From Branchiostoma floridae (lineage: Eukaryota; Chordata; Leptocardii; Amphioxiformes; Branchiostomatidae): a stretch of 64,000 bases of DNA. A model generated the notes under the pieces. It made no database searches, was not told the origin of the DNA, and saw nothing but the letters and a program-made list of their open reading frames with translations. Positions 15,001-30,000 of this stretch are shown piece after piece. How positions within the stretch are numbered: position 1 is the first letter of the stretch; each line of letters opens with the position of its first letter. The stretch lies in the NCBI RefSeq assembly GCF_000003815.2, contig NC_049986.1:16171172-16235171 (forward strand). The letters run 5' to 3'. Made by a program: the position numbers and the translations under genes.

Positions 15001-18000
15001 ATCAAAATACTAATGTCACATGACTAAAAGTAATTTTCTTGAATCTTTTGGACAATATTTCTAGCACTACACAACAATGTAAGTACATGGTATTTCTGAC
15101 ACTGAGCACTGCAAAGTCTGTTATGCCATTCTGTAAATATATCAAATACATACGCCACAACATCATTCTGTCACTAAGATCAATTTTCTTTAAACATTTT
15201 AACAAGGTTTTTTATGTATTTCCAGCATCAAGTGCATCATAATTGTAACAATCTGGAAAGGAATAAAGGCTATACTGTACATACAGTATGTCAAATACAG
15301 ATGCCACAACACCAAGGTCAATTTTTCTTGCCTCTTTTGAACAATGTTTTCATGCGTTTTCAGTGCTAAGTACATCATAGTTTGAACACTGAGCAATGCA
15401 AAGTCTGGTATGGAATAAAGGCCATACTGTACATATATCAAATACAGACTATTCTGTCACAAAGATCAATTTTCTTGAAACATTTTGACAAGGTTTATCA
15501 CAGTTCAAACATATCATAGTTGAAAGACTAGTTTGTATGTACATGTATGGAATAAAGGCCATACTGTACATATATCAAATACAGATGCCACAACACTAAC
15601 CCCAGTAGTAGGTGCATCTCAGTCAACATCACCATGTACATAGACAACCCAATACCAACATGCTCTGTCCACTGTCAACTGTGTCAACACTGATGACACT
15701 GTGCTAACCACTACCACACCAGACTACTACAGGGGCAGCTATGTCAAAGATAATAACATTTATTTACATGTACAGTAAAAGCCAGTTAATTGCACAACGG
15801 ATAATCGCACAGTTAATTGCACAAAGTTCCACATTCCCGCGGTGGTGCGGTCCAACTTAATAACTTCGCTTTGTTGCACCATTCGGATAATTGCACAGAA
15901 TGCACTGGTAAACGGGGTGTGCAATTAAGCAGTTTCTACTGTATGACCAGTCCCATGTGATTTGTACTTAATATCCACTGTGATGAATTTCAGAAACATA
16001 TTATGTTAGACTAAGTGTAGATACAGTATTGTGATCTAGCAGATTTGGCAATCTGAATCTGACTCTCTCTGCTGTGATTCTACCTGCAATTTTATCAGAG
16101 CGCCTGCCTACATATTCAGACCTTCCAATAGTCTTCTCCAAAGACAATTCAAATGATGTTCAGAAGAAAAATCACCTTATTCAGTTCATGGTCAGATTAT
16201 GCCGCAAAAATACTGAAAGGCAATCATCTAGTGTCGCTGTCTAACAAGCCCAGTTTGAATCACGTCTGTATGAAACTGCAACCCTCCCCTCACGGCCTCG
16301 GGTTGAGAGGGTCACATAACTGAACTGACCAGCTATGACTTGCTAAGACTAGTAAGAGTTTAAAGTCTGTATACACATAGGTAATTTTAGTGCAATAACC
16401 TAATGATCTAAAGATTGCTAAGACAATATGTTTTACTAACAGTCACCTTTGAAAATTAGTTGATTTTGAGAATATATATAGTCTACTTTACATACATGTA
16501 TAGTCTATACATGTATAGTCAGAATATGGTAATATTATGATCAGTGTATCATTACAAATATGTAGTATATAATACTGACCATCTGTGCATGCTGGCTTGA
16601 CAAGCATACATCTGTTTATCCTTATCCTTTATCAATTTTCAGCCAAAGGCAAAATACAGCCCCTTTCAGGTCTGTGTATAGTAAATATTGCACTCAATAC
16701 ATACAAGATTTTGCTGGCCAACAGTCTACTCTTTAAAATCATGACAATAGGTAGTAAGCATCTTTATCAGAATAAAATAACGATTTAAGCGACTGTCGAT
16801 TTTGCTGGCCAAATTGATTCATACAATGTAATATCAAGCTTCAAGTATCAGATAGAATGTCTACACTACATGACATTACACATTCAAAATATAATCAATC
16901 TCCTATTATATTACACCTACATAAAAGGGAAATATTGCAGCTTCCATCATTCAAGATAAACAGTTTTATCCACTTAGAAGTTAGAGCAAAGGCCAAATGT
17001 ATTATTACTGTCAGATAAAACGCTATGTATAGGTCCTGTCAGTTGAGAATTGAGTGGCAAACATGCTTTAGTTCCGCATTACGCAGATTCACCTATGAGG
17101 TTAGAAGACAATGAGCTGCCTTAAAAATCCATAAAACCGTCCATCATAGCGGAAAACATCCGGGATATGAATGTTTTATGTCCTGTTACTGGTAACAACA
17201 CTGCTGCTTTTCCTGGTAAAGCGGTGCTTAATTGGTAAAAGATGGCCAATAATATGTTGGTATCAACTTAGTATCGACTAACCTCACAGATGGAACAAAG
17301 TTGGTTCTTCTGCTTCCTTGTTTTGGGGCTTGCCATCTTGAATTGAAAGGTCACCGAGAGATCCAAATCACAGACTGTAAATGCCAGCAGTAATGTTGTT
17401 GTTTCCTACTTTTATATCTCCCCTCTTCCCTGCAACGGAAACTGAACTACTTGTAGCACAGCTGCTAACTCTATCCACACTACTACTAAGTATCCCTATA
17501 CGCTCTGTCTACAGTAACACTATCAAAACATATTGCAAGACAGTCAGAAATAGAAGGAACCATAGAGGGATATCCTTTATAGTTTATTGCAAGCAACTAC
17601 ATAAACCAATGTGACTACCATTATTCCAAATTGAAATTATATCCAATCAAAATACCATGACAATTATCGAATATTCAAAATTTCAAATAATCCCTTAAAC
17701 ATCTGACTGACATGTAATACACAGAAACTCAACCACTATATTATCTATGTATAAATAAATCTGACCTTTATAGTAATACATAATAGAAACATCAAAGGCA
17801 ATACTACCAACAGTTTGGGAATTTCTACACTCACAATTGTTTTCTATCTATGATTGTTGTTTTCAGTTCATAATTGACTTCCGATGACAGTTTTACGTGC
17901 TGTACTGTTATTATGGAGAGAAGGCCAAAGATGGGGAGGGGGGCAGACCACTTACCTTACAGGCACACACTGCTCCGTGGCAGGAGGGCTGTATCGCCAT

Positions 18001-21000
18001 GAAGATACCCAGACATCCAAAGGGAATGCAGAATATCCCTCTAGTAACAACTAACTAACTTAAACACAGTGGTAGCACAATATACAGGGTAGTAAACTAA
18101 CTATGACATCTCACACGTTAAGGACGTGACACCATCGAATCACAAGGGTAACATTGGTACTCTCTGTGGTGTCGACTCCAATATTGGGATATGGGATCTC
18201 ACACATGCAGATTCTCAAATGCGGGGGAGATTGGTACAAGCTATGTGACTAAAACCATACTCATCAGCATGAAACAATAACTTATCCTTGTAGAAACAAT
18301 CTAAAACAATTATATATTTGACATCTTTTCATATATGAAGGAAATGTTCTCAACAGCAATTCATGTGAGACAATCTAAAAATATTTTCACACCGTGCCTA
18401 CCCCTGAAAAGTGGTACAGCCCTCCATGGCCCTCTTGTTGCCAAATATAACCCTGTGCCACCACGTCACATATTTCTGCTTATGGACAGTGACGGTGGCA
18501 GGAGTAAACACGCAGGTACCAAATATGAGACGAGGACGGACGCGAGACATCATTCTGACCTTGCTGAACCATAAGTGCAGCTATAACACTAATAATTCCT
18601 ATAGTGATAAAATCAAAGCTGGTCGAGCTAGACAATAGTAATATTAACCCTCGATTTGTATGAGGCACTTTCAAGCACATTGAAATTGACAATCACTACT
18701 TACTAACTTCATTTTGAAGACCATAACTTATGAAAGCAGATGGGAAATGTTAAGCCTTCAGGGACAGGAGTCGTCTGCCTGTTTGTAAACGTGTTTGATC
18801 ATGTGTTTGACCCAGCCATGACCTGTTACCATTGCAGACCTTCTCTGTAATGCAGGGATTTGTTATCATGCATGTGATATGGACCAGTGTGTATCAGAAT
18901 AGCATAAATATGAACTGTATATCACAAATGAGCTGTCTAAACTTAACACCAAGTCAAAAGTTTCCTCATGCAAAGAGAAACAGAAATACAAAATGCATCA
19001 TGTATATGACTTTTTATGAGGGTTCAATTTTTATTTTAGTCATCACAGCAAAATCATATCTGTTTTCCAATCTTCGCATTTGGTTTTTGAATAACGTAGG
19101 TGCAACATTTTTAATCTGATTGTGTCAATTTGTGGCCACTTAGAAATTCCAGCTGGAATTGGTACACAGAGAACTAGTGGCTCAGGACCACAAAGCAAAC
19201 AGATGCTCTGTGGACACTGTGTCTTCACTATAGTGACAGGATCTCACACTGTCAACACATCAGCAGCATCACTGATCACTGTGCTTACAAATAATATACA
19301 GAACTGTTGCATTAAAATTTCTAATATCACAACAATTGTTGTTGGTCGTCAATAGCCAATCACATCTATAAAATAAATTGCTCTTCTGGGTGATAATTTA
19401 TGATCTCTCAAAACAGCAATAGTATTGATATCAATCATGATGACATTTTGCCAGCAAAATCTAATAGACAAGAAGTAGGGTGGAGTTTCCACTTATAAGA
19501 TGGTCAGAAAAGGGCAAAGTCTTGGTGGGGATCAGAAAAAGTTTGGAACACCCAACTCCATATCTGGCATATCTGGCAATGTAACTTGTAAGTCTGTTTG
19601 TTTTACACTGTCTCAAGAGTACTTTCGTCTAGGATTAGACTTGTTTGTTTGTTTGTTTGATCAGATCTTCATTAGACTTTGGAGAGAAGGGTTTTGACTT
19701 TGGAGAGAAATATTCAAAAGAACTCCTCAAAAAATCATACGCCAGCCTCAACCGCATTTACTTAGAAACTGTTTCTGTTATTCATACTTTTCTGAACTAC
19801 ATCAACAAGTCTACATATAATCTCAGTCAGTTGAACTACAGTCAAACCTGCCCAAGCGACCAGCCAAATCACCGGAGGTCAAACAAGCATTTTTCCAAGC
19901 AGATTCCACCAGTAAAATCGTGACAAACCTCTGACCTATAGGTATGCAAATCAACGTCCTTTTGGAACACTGTGGCTAGAGGTCAAAGTCAAGACTGGCC
20001 TTCTTTCTCCACAAGGCCCAATACTGCTGACTCCAGGTTAACCTTGGCAGTCTGACAGCATTATACATAGGTTGGAGGGGAAAGGCATTCTAGGATCCTT
20101 CTAGGAATTGAATACATATGTGGGTGGAGAAAATTATACTGGTAGAGAAATGAATACACAATTGTTCCTTTGTGCAGAGCTTCTTTTACTCATCTGTTCT
20201 TGAAAAGGTATTATGAATGCCAAGGTCTTATGTTGACTAGACAAGGTCAATCTGAACATTCTAACAGCTGGAGGCAACCTCACTCACTAAAGCTTGTATA
20301 CCTGCATGTCATCAGTTTGAAATAGCTAAATCCTTACAACATAATTGAAAACTTCAAAACAATCACCGCAAACTGCTAAAAAATGCAGAGAGAATTTTAC
20401 TTGAGCTATTACTTCTAGTTCAATCTCATAATTTTGATTGAATTTGAATCAAATTTTTGGTCAGTAACTGACAAACATCATGAAAGAATCTTTGTCACAA
20501 GAGTTATGCTAATGGTAAGGCCCAGAACTTCAATCTATATGTATAGGCTTTTATCAAAGGTAGAGTGTTTTGCACATGCACGCACTCAGGCCTTCATCTC
20601 ATTCTCCTTCACACACTTAAGATACGTCAGGGCTCAAAATACCACCTGCATATGTTAGTGCAGGTAAAATTGGAGCTGTGCAGGTATTTCAGGACTGGTG
20701 ACCTGCACCAATGTACTGGGTTTCATACATAAATGTCCTATGATGTAGGTGGATTGGTATTAGCTGCATTTACCACCTATATGTATAAAAGAAAAAAACA
20801 CTTTAATATGAACCACACTTCCTAAATTCATAGTGGCACAGGTAAAATTTGTCTGGTGCAGGTAATTTTCAATGTTTTATTGTTACCCGCAACAGTGCAG
20901 GTATGCAGAAAATAGTCTTTTGAGCCCTGATCTCATTCTCCTTCACACACTTTAGATATGCGCTTACCTCTTCGTAGTCTCTCATGGTGCGGGGTCGGAC

Positions 21001-24000
21001 AGGTGACATGCGTCCGCTGCTTACGTTCCGCAACGCTGCACGGTAAGACATTATGGAAAGGTCAACAACCCGATAACGTATCTGTGTCTGTTCATGGTAA
21101 AAGCCCAATTGAGTCAGTGCTCCGAGGATGAATGTGACTATGTTTCATCAAAAGATTGTGTGCATCTAAACGCTTCATCTCATTGGGACAAATCATAAAA
21201 CCTAAGCCGTTGATGGAACACATTTGTCACAACGTCTACGTGACTTGAATTATAAGACATAGAATTGAAGCGAAATTATTCTATCAGTTTAATGCTAGTG
21301 GATTAGACCATGGTAAAGTGGATTAAGGACATCACAACAGTGGATTTATGTTCTGAAGCAGTGAGATTAGAGTATGTAGCATCTGGGACTGGCCCTCATG
21401 CAATAGGATTTGCCCCAGTCCTCAGCGAGGGTGAGACTGAATTTTGACCAAAAAAAATTTATTCAACCACCAAATTTAATTTTAATCTTTTCGAATCAAA
21501 CAAGCCGATTTTGTCTGTCAAAATGACTGAATGATAATTATTTTTTCCGCCAGTTGCAACAAGATTCTGTCAAATGACGGAATGAGAGGAATGATTGATG
21601 CTGGGCAAAATCCTGCTCAACCATCAATACTTCAGGTTAAAGCATCTTGGATTAAATCATAAATGTACATTCCTCAAGAAGTGCTATCCAGTGCACGCAT
21701 ATCCTACATTTCAAATGTACAATCATTTTTCACCGGGCTGGAAAATTGTACTATTACAGATGTATAGTCGTCCGTGACTCTAAGCTTTAACTTCTGACAC
21801 TTCTGTAACAATGTGCACCTGACACCCAGAAAAAAGGAATTCATAATTGAGCTTGGAAGGAAGAGCAACCCGAATGCAATATGAAGTGCATGCAAAAGGT
21901 TAGAGCATAAAACTGAAACTGATTTGGGCTGCCGATACCTTTTATGAATTGAAATCTTTGATAGATTCTGGAGAAATTTCTTTCAGTTTAATTTTGCCCT
22001 TTTCCTTGCTCGCAACATATTATAAAAACATGCAATTTTTTTCTGCAATTCATAGGTGTATTTATTGCACGAACAGAATTTGTTGAAAGACACAAGTGAA
22101 TGTTCAGTTATTGACTTTCAATGAAAAGATGGTCAATCCAATCAGACTCTCTTTCTTTAAAGATATAGATACATGTTGTAACTGCCAATTTCAATATCTT
22201 GCATTCCACAACCTACAATGTGAAAGTCAAACAACCACATATATTGTTTTAAGTTTCTTACCAATTTCAGTGGTCAGAATTTGAAAGCTACAAATATTCA
22301 AATACATAGATGTATTCCAAAAAATAGGTTACGTAGCAACTACTCACATTGTTGCTGACTGCCATCCATGGTGTTGTCTGGCAGGCTGGTCAGGTTGGTA
22401 CTGTAACACAGATTACACCAACCATTAACACTCACATTAACACTCAGCAGTCAGCTACTGCAGGATACGCACAGCAATTATGAACCTGTGATAGTAAACA
22501 GTGAATAGTCCTGGCGGTCTCGTATGCCGGGTTTTAGGGCCGAGTTTGAGCGATGAAGTCTCAATCTCTGCAGGGAAGCAATCGTATAGATTTAATCATA
22601 TCAGGTTTTGCAGGAAATACACATGTACTGCATAGAACCAAGGCCAACGATTCATCAAAGAAAACATGAACTGCCATAGGAAGCAATGATGTTGCTCTAC
22701 AAGTAGGCGAGTCCAACTTGGAGATATTCGTCTGAAACTGAAAGCACAGTACAGAGTTAGATATTCTCTCTTCCTCGATAAAAATGGACAGTACATTGCA
22801 TGAGGGGGATGGAAAGTAGGAACATAAAAATTACGACACAAACACACTTTATGATATCAATATGCAATCAACTTGAAAATCATAGAAAAGGGATGCACCT
22901 GCTAGTTCTAGAAAATTATAGATCAGCCTCTCGACTTATCGTGAATATATATTGCACTACAGGTTTGTAAACATGTGCCAATGGATCAACTTGTATCTTT
23001 CAAAACAAAGGGAACATGGAATGAAGTCAACAGATGTAGCGGAGCTCACGATGCCCTCAAGGTAGATTTTATCACTAATATTACCATGCCTAAAATGGCT
23101 GGGATTGGGTAAAATTCCAGTAAAAAAGATGATGACACATTTTTATGACTAATTCTGAGCAAATCTAGCACCTTTTCTCCTTCAGGAAAATTAGAAAGTG
23201 AATCACAGACCGTGACCAAAGGCAAGAAACACATTAGGGTACTTCAATTTCAAGCTGGGTGACATACCCATAATCAAATCACAATAACAAAAGGGTTTCA
23301 CACTCGTTTTCCATCAATCTGACAACATGAAAAGAAAATGTAAATTTTGTGAAATAAAATCCTTTCAGACTGTGGTATGGATATACATATATTACTTACA
23401 CCAGTTTGGCCTAAAGGACTATGATCTCACCAACGAGCCTTTGTGATCAGCAAACTGGCCTCCAGCGATAAACAAAAACCATTCCAATCTGATTGAAAAA
23501 AAGTTCTGTCGACACAGAGACTTTGCGGTATGATTCAGGCATGTCAAGAAGAAATAATTGCACGTTGGTGAGATCACTTTAAAAAGGCTTTTTTGAGCGT
23601 TCTGTGGTCAGAGATAAGAGCGTTTAAAGCTTTGGAAGATCCCAAGGGGATGGGAGGGGTGCTAATTTGGAAGTAAAAAGATGTGCTTGAAAGTGTGAGT
23701 GATGTGAAAGGGTCAGATGTTGATGTAAAGGTGAAGCTCCACATGTATACTGGAGTACAGGTCACTGGGCACAGTGGGCAGTGTGACTCACATCAAAAAG
23801 CTTTCATCAATACTTTGAAACTTCAACTACAGAACTTTTACTGTTTCGTTTGTTTCACTGTTTGTTCTAAAACCTTTTGATATTGAGTAAAATCTGCAGA
23901 CCTAGCAAGAAGCATGTGTAGCTCAGTGGTTAGTGGCTCTGCCTCGAGCTCTATACCAAGAAGCTGTGAGCTTGAATCCTGGCTTTTAGTATTGTTGTTC

Positions 24001-27000
24001 AACTCGACATAAATACTACTGGAAAGGGTTGCAGTCCTTAGGATGGGACATTGCGTTGTGGTCCACTGTTCATTGTGCTTGTTTAAAAGAGCTAGGGTAC
24101 AGTGAACCTGTAAAAACTGTGCATGGCATCTCTCTTCTCTGTTATGGCCAGTGAAATAGTAGCTCATAAACTTGTTCAAGGTAACTTTTACATCCTCACT
24201 GCCATACATGTATTTAAGATATGAAAAATCTCCAGTATCAGAATAAGATTTCATCATTTCATCATCGTCTTTACGATAAATACCAGTCATTTAGTACCTT
24301 CAATATCGAGTCAAGGTCCACCTCTCAAAAAACAAAATTTGATAAAAATTACAACAGATCAAAAACATCATTTTTTCATAGCTATTGATAATGATTCAAA
24401 GATGTAAGATTGAACAGAAACTGAAACTTCTCAGTCTTCCAATTAAAACTGCACCAAGGCTGTACCTGGCAAGGACACAGAAATACAATACACTTGGGGT
24501 GTGCCTAGAATATGCATCAAGGCCCCAGATATATGTTCCCACCTAATTGAATAGCTCGTGTTATTCCGAGCCAAGCCCAGACTGTCCATAAAACCATACT
24601 GAGTGCCATCTGGGGCTCATGAAGAGGGATTGGCCATATAAATAGTGTGGAGTCTGAAGGAGGCATAAAATTGTCCTCCAGGAGTTTTTGTTCCAAGACG
24701 TTTTGTTAAAAATTCATGATGCACACATGAATCCCCAGGTCATTGGCAATCGTTCAAAACTCAGACTGTTGCTGCCCTGACCTGGGACTAAAACAAGGCG
24801 CCACCTTTCAAACTTGAGCAAAACTGCAGTTGAAAGCAGATGCTGCACAAAGAAATAAGGTTTTGCAAATTTGTTTGAGTTAGTTGGAAGTTGTGCAGTT
24901 GGTTGGATACACAGATGGAAGCAAATAGACTGTCTCTATATCTTTGGTGGTAGATGCTTACAATTTGACGAAAACTAGGAAAATTATAAAGATCAAGAAA
25001 GCAAAATCAAATTTTAAATACCGTACTATATTGAACGTTAAATTTTTCTTTCTGGATTGACTGAAAATTGAAATGGATAAACGGTTCTTCTAAAACCCAA
25101 CCAATATCAGGACAATATTAATGATACTGACAACAAGCACCAACAATCAACTTGCGGTAAGTTACATTGTATAAATTCCTACCAATATGCATTCAAATGT
25201 GTCTGCAATTGCAAAAAAAAAACCTCTGTCAACACAACCACTATCAATATCATAAAACATGCCATATTAGAAATTCGCAGCATATTCCCAGACAGCAATT
25301 ACTTATCTCCCAGCCACCCATTACATGACGAACCACAGGGTCAACACTTTCATTATCACCACTTCTCACTAACCAATGAGGCGACACCTACTTGTAACCT
25401 AATCTGTCTCCGCCATGTTGAAAATCAGGCTGATTGCTCCAGTAATGCGCAGGTACAAATTGGTAGCTATTGAGCTGCTGTAATAGCTATCTTCTACTGA
25501 CGACAAATTACTAAGTGAGGAGAGATGCATCATTGAAGGGGCTACGCATAGGGAAGGGCACACTATATGTATATCTATGCTATGTAGCATCTTCTGTTTA
25601 TCAGGCCACCCCTACTTATTTCCTTGGACATTTTAAGAAAGACGATAGGGAAGAAAACTTTAACATGACTGCATTCATTCCATAAAACTGCATGCACTAG
25701 TATGGCATAAAACTGGACCTCAGTATGTTTTCCTTCTTATTTGTATTTCCAGTGAAGCACATCAGATTCTAGTAAAAAAAATGTTCTGACTCATCTGAGT
25801 ACCAAATAAAGTCTTTAAGATCAAAATAAAACCACTGTGAAAGTTCATAAATTTATCGTATTTCTACTTCTGCTATAAATATAATACTTTTAAGTTGAAA
25901 ATTCACCTGCATGTACTATATAACGCAAATAAACTGTCATGTTGACAGGAGAAATATATGTACCATTACTTTACCCTATAGAAGAAATGCCAGAGGTCAC
26001 AAGGCCATGTATGTCTTGTCAGCTTTATGAAAGCTTCTCAATTTATTTTATTACAAAACCAGCAAAAGGGCAACACAGGCCTGCCAGGGAACGTAGGGAA
26101 GATATTATTTCATATTCGGCATTTATAAAACTAATCCCAACACATTACTATATGTCAAATGTTATATCATGGTTACATCTATGGTAATGATATTATTAAT
26201 TGGATCATATTGCAAAGGCTAATATGTTCTAATATGAAAGTGTATTTCTTGTGTACACACGACATATAATTATGAACTTTCATCCATAATTTTCATTCAA
26301 ATTTGACAGGGTTCCCTAAAGGCATCAGTTCTGTCATTAAGATATTGTATAAAATATAGTAAAGGCTTTAAGTGTCAATGATCTTACGTGGTATCACAGA
26401 TTTTGGAGAAAGCAATGATTGAAACGCTACGATTAATTTCTAAAAGCAGTGACATGACTCACAGGAACAGGTGTCTGTCACAAACAAGAAATGCCCCCTG
26501 TACGTAAGATTAAGAAGGAAGTTTACTGTACACGTATTTACATAACATCTCAGGGTTACACAGTCGACACCACTTATGCACATACCTACGACGTGAGCAC
26601 ATCTTAACATCAGGGGTGGTTGGCAAAACGTGTTGAGGACAGGGGAAACTCCTATTCTGTATTAACTTGTTTTCTGAATTTTTCAATTTTCTATTGGTTT
26701 CACGATCCGAAGGGAAAATTTTTCAACCTTGTTTGAACTAGGAAAAGGACCCTAGTCCCAACATAAGTAACAATCAAACATTTAAAGACTGGGAGTTCTA
26801 CTACAGTGCCACAGAAAGAACTTTTCCTTCATTTTCCATGCAGATACAGTGCCTCCTTTTTTAATTAATATATGCTTTCCACAGCACAGAAAAGAAAAAC
26901 TTTTTCAAGCTCTTGCCTTGGCGAGGGTAAAGATCAGTGCCTACAATATATGTGATGAATGTGATTCTATACCAAATGTAGCACACCAGAAATTGACTCC

Positions 27001-30000
27001 TGAATAATACTACATTCCACAACATAACTCTTACGTTCCACCTCTCACTTCAGACTGAAAGGGTAACAAAAGCAATTGCCCTCTCAGCAACTTCTTTTCT
27101 CTTTTCAACAACAGAGGCACAAGTTACTGAGCACCACCTAATCATTCTCTCTTATCTACCTTTCACAGTTTCAATAGTGCCAAAGTACCTATTGTAAAAC
27201 TGGGCAGAATGGCCTTTGGTCAACTCAGACAGATTTAAGTAGCCTTCAATGGTTGGAATGGGGCGGAGCAAATACAGGTTGTTCTTTCCTTACATGTTTA
27301 AGTTAGGATTTCTGCTTTTGATTCATAGCTTCATGTACACTGTGCTCAAGACACATTGTTCAGCTAACAGTGTTAGGGCAAAGTGAAAAGCTGTCACTGT
27401 AAAATCCTGCTAATCATTTCAAGTCAAGAGGGGAGAGAATGAGTTTGTTTAGTCCACACTATGCTCAGTACATAACTTGTGTATTGAGCATAAAGTGGAC
27501 TAAACAGACCCATTCTCTTACCTCTTGACTTGAGTCATAACCCTCTATTACCTTTGTCTCACAATGTCGTGTAGCTTGCCACCATGCTCCGGCAGTCAAA
27601 AATGTTACAACTTTTAGTCTTACCACACATGGATGTGACTGGCAACCAAGTGGTCTAGATTTTTACTGTAGCCGATATGCTCAAAATGCGTCTGTTTTTC
27701 TTGAGCATGGTCCAGTAACAAGTATTTAGCATTCAATACAAGGCCATGGGTTACCACTTGCAAAAAAAATTCCAGTTGAATTCATATGAATGAACAGGTA
27801 TGTGTAGCCATATTTGGGTTGTACGACTGGAATTTTGCAATTGTTTGTTTTAAGTTTTACTTCTGACAGATCTGATTCAAAGATACACATGAACAAGGCA
27901 AAGTACACCTGATTTTGACCAAGGTCAGCTTATGCAAACTAACTTACTGTATCAATCATAAGTTAGTCCATGCACAAGTACTACACTATATGACTTGATA
28001 CTTCAGTCAATTAAAAAGAAAACGAAATGTATACCCTGGAATTATAATCAAAAGTTTAAACTAAGCACTACAGTACAATTTGATTTCTAATCCAGACCAT
28101 AACATAATCATATATGGTGACAAAAGTATACTAATACCATAATGCCCCCCTCCCACAACCTATGTAATACATGTAATATAGCACGCTGCCTTGTCTAACG
28201 AGTTTGTGTGTGGCACGAGCAAACAAGCAGGCTAATTATCTCGTTAATTGCACTTTTTCCGAGAAATTCTTTTGGATCCTTGTCGAATAGTAGCTTATGA
28301 TATGAAATTCAGTGAAATTCAGAACATTACCCACATTTGTGTATACATACAGATGTACAAGCATACCTAACACTTAAATATCAAGTGCTTTCAACAAGTA
28401 TACAATTAGATATGCCATAACTACAAATGGCTGTTTTCATGCAGGTTAAACATGAAACAACAACAGTAACGTAACATCTTCTACTATATCAGACTTATCA
28501 GTAGTAACAGGTTTACACATGTTTTCAACATTTTTATAACCAGTATTTTCTTACCGTAGCCCAGTTGGCCAAAGGTTAAACATGTTGAAGTTGAGTGGAA
28601 AAGAAAGTTCTACATGGTTTGGCTGATAAACACGCCAGCAACACTAGCACTACACCACCTGTCCTTCCAGTTTTAGTAGAATGTGCACTGACTCACGTGG
28701 GTAGGTTTGGACCCTGAAGGGAAAGGAACTGGTCTTTCTCATTCTACAGTTTAGTAATCTTCGTTAACGATGGAAAAGGGAAAACGTTGTCATAGTGTCG
28801 TCATTTTAGGAAGAGTTGTAACATCCATAGGTAAGTCTGAAATATACACTCACGTCTCTGGTAAGAGACAATTCTTACTTATGATATCTACAATTTAAGT
28901 TACAGGTGTGTATAGCTGGCATCTGTTGTGTTTTTTTAGTTTAATTAGTCATGCCCTTGCAAATCCTTCCCTCATTTTTGTTAGTCAGACGATATAAAAA
29001 GGAAAATATCTATTATAATTGTTAACATTATGGAAGTCCTGTATGTAAAACCTTTTAAAAAAGTAATACCTTTTGTTGTGAGTCTAGTAACAGTTAAAAA
29101 CGCTTAATCCTAAAATGGACAAACAAACTGTAAACACAAAAGGATGACCTGATTTAGAATAGATGCATGTTATTGTTCCATTCTTATCAAAATAAGTGAT
29201 CATTTCAACAGTCGGTGTACAGTAAAACCCAGTATACATACATGTATACCTGTAGGAGAATGGAGAAAGGTAAAGTCTGTGTTAAAATGAGGGGGTGGGG
29301 CCAACATTTATCTCCAAGCAGATGTTGGGATGAAAGAGAACATGTTTTCTGGCTGTGACAGCCAATCACATTGTGATCTTTCACCCAAACACCTCTTTCC
29401 GAGTTTAATGATCCAAGATATTTACAGCACATATTATTACATTCTAAATACATCCTAGTTTAGAAACAGTTGTTTCAAATATGACAAGTTTCAAGTTAGG
29501 GTTTGGAGAATATGGAATTTGCAGAGTTTTTATTCCAGCAAACTACCCATCACACATACTTGTATGTACTAAACTTGCCGACAGAGTATTACCCTAAAAA
29601 AACTGACTGAGAGAACCAGAGCTAAAGCAGCATATACAAATGGGGTGAGAAGACGAAGAAACTCAACAGCCACTGGGTATACTACAGTAATACTTATACA
29701 TTTTGTACAACATGCACTGGGTTTGGATACCATCTTTTACTCATTCTTCTTTTTTGATTTCGAGGTAACCCAAAAGACTAGATACAATGTATCGCATCCT
29801 TATCAATTTTAAAAGTAAGGCATTTTATATTTTCTTTCTAAATGCTTCCAAATAATCCTACCCATCAACCTCTCCTCCGTGACCTGTGACCTCTTGTTGC
29901 CAGGCAACCCCTCCCCCACATGAAATTAATCTTTACTTTCTATCAATCAAATACATACATGATACAAATTAGATTCCTTGCACTAGAGTAAAACACTACA

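Larger units (their letters stand above)
11038..20967. other. CDK5RAP2-like: 9.9 kb intron of the centrosomal gene, no further gene recognised
   Basis: Separates the two halves of the CM1 domain. It holds a Tigger-like short transposon (15773-15941), a tandem array of about 145-bp units (14880-15600) and a 305-bp inverted-repeat element (20625-20929). The open frames here are short, AT-rich and without recognisable domains. Confidence 0.7.

Noticed and set aside
23838..24290. 150-codon minus-strand ORF
   Set aside because: Overlaps the tRNA-derived SINE and shows no domain or splice support.
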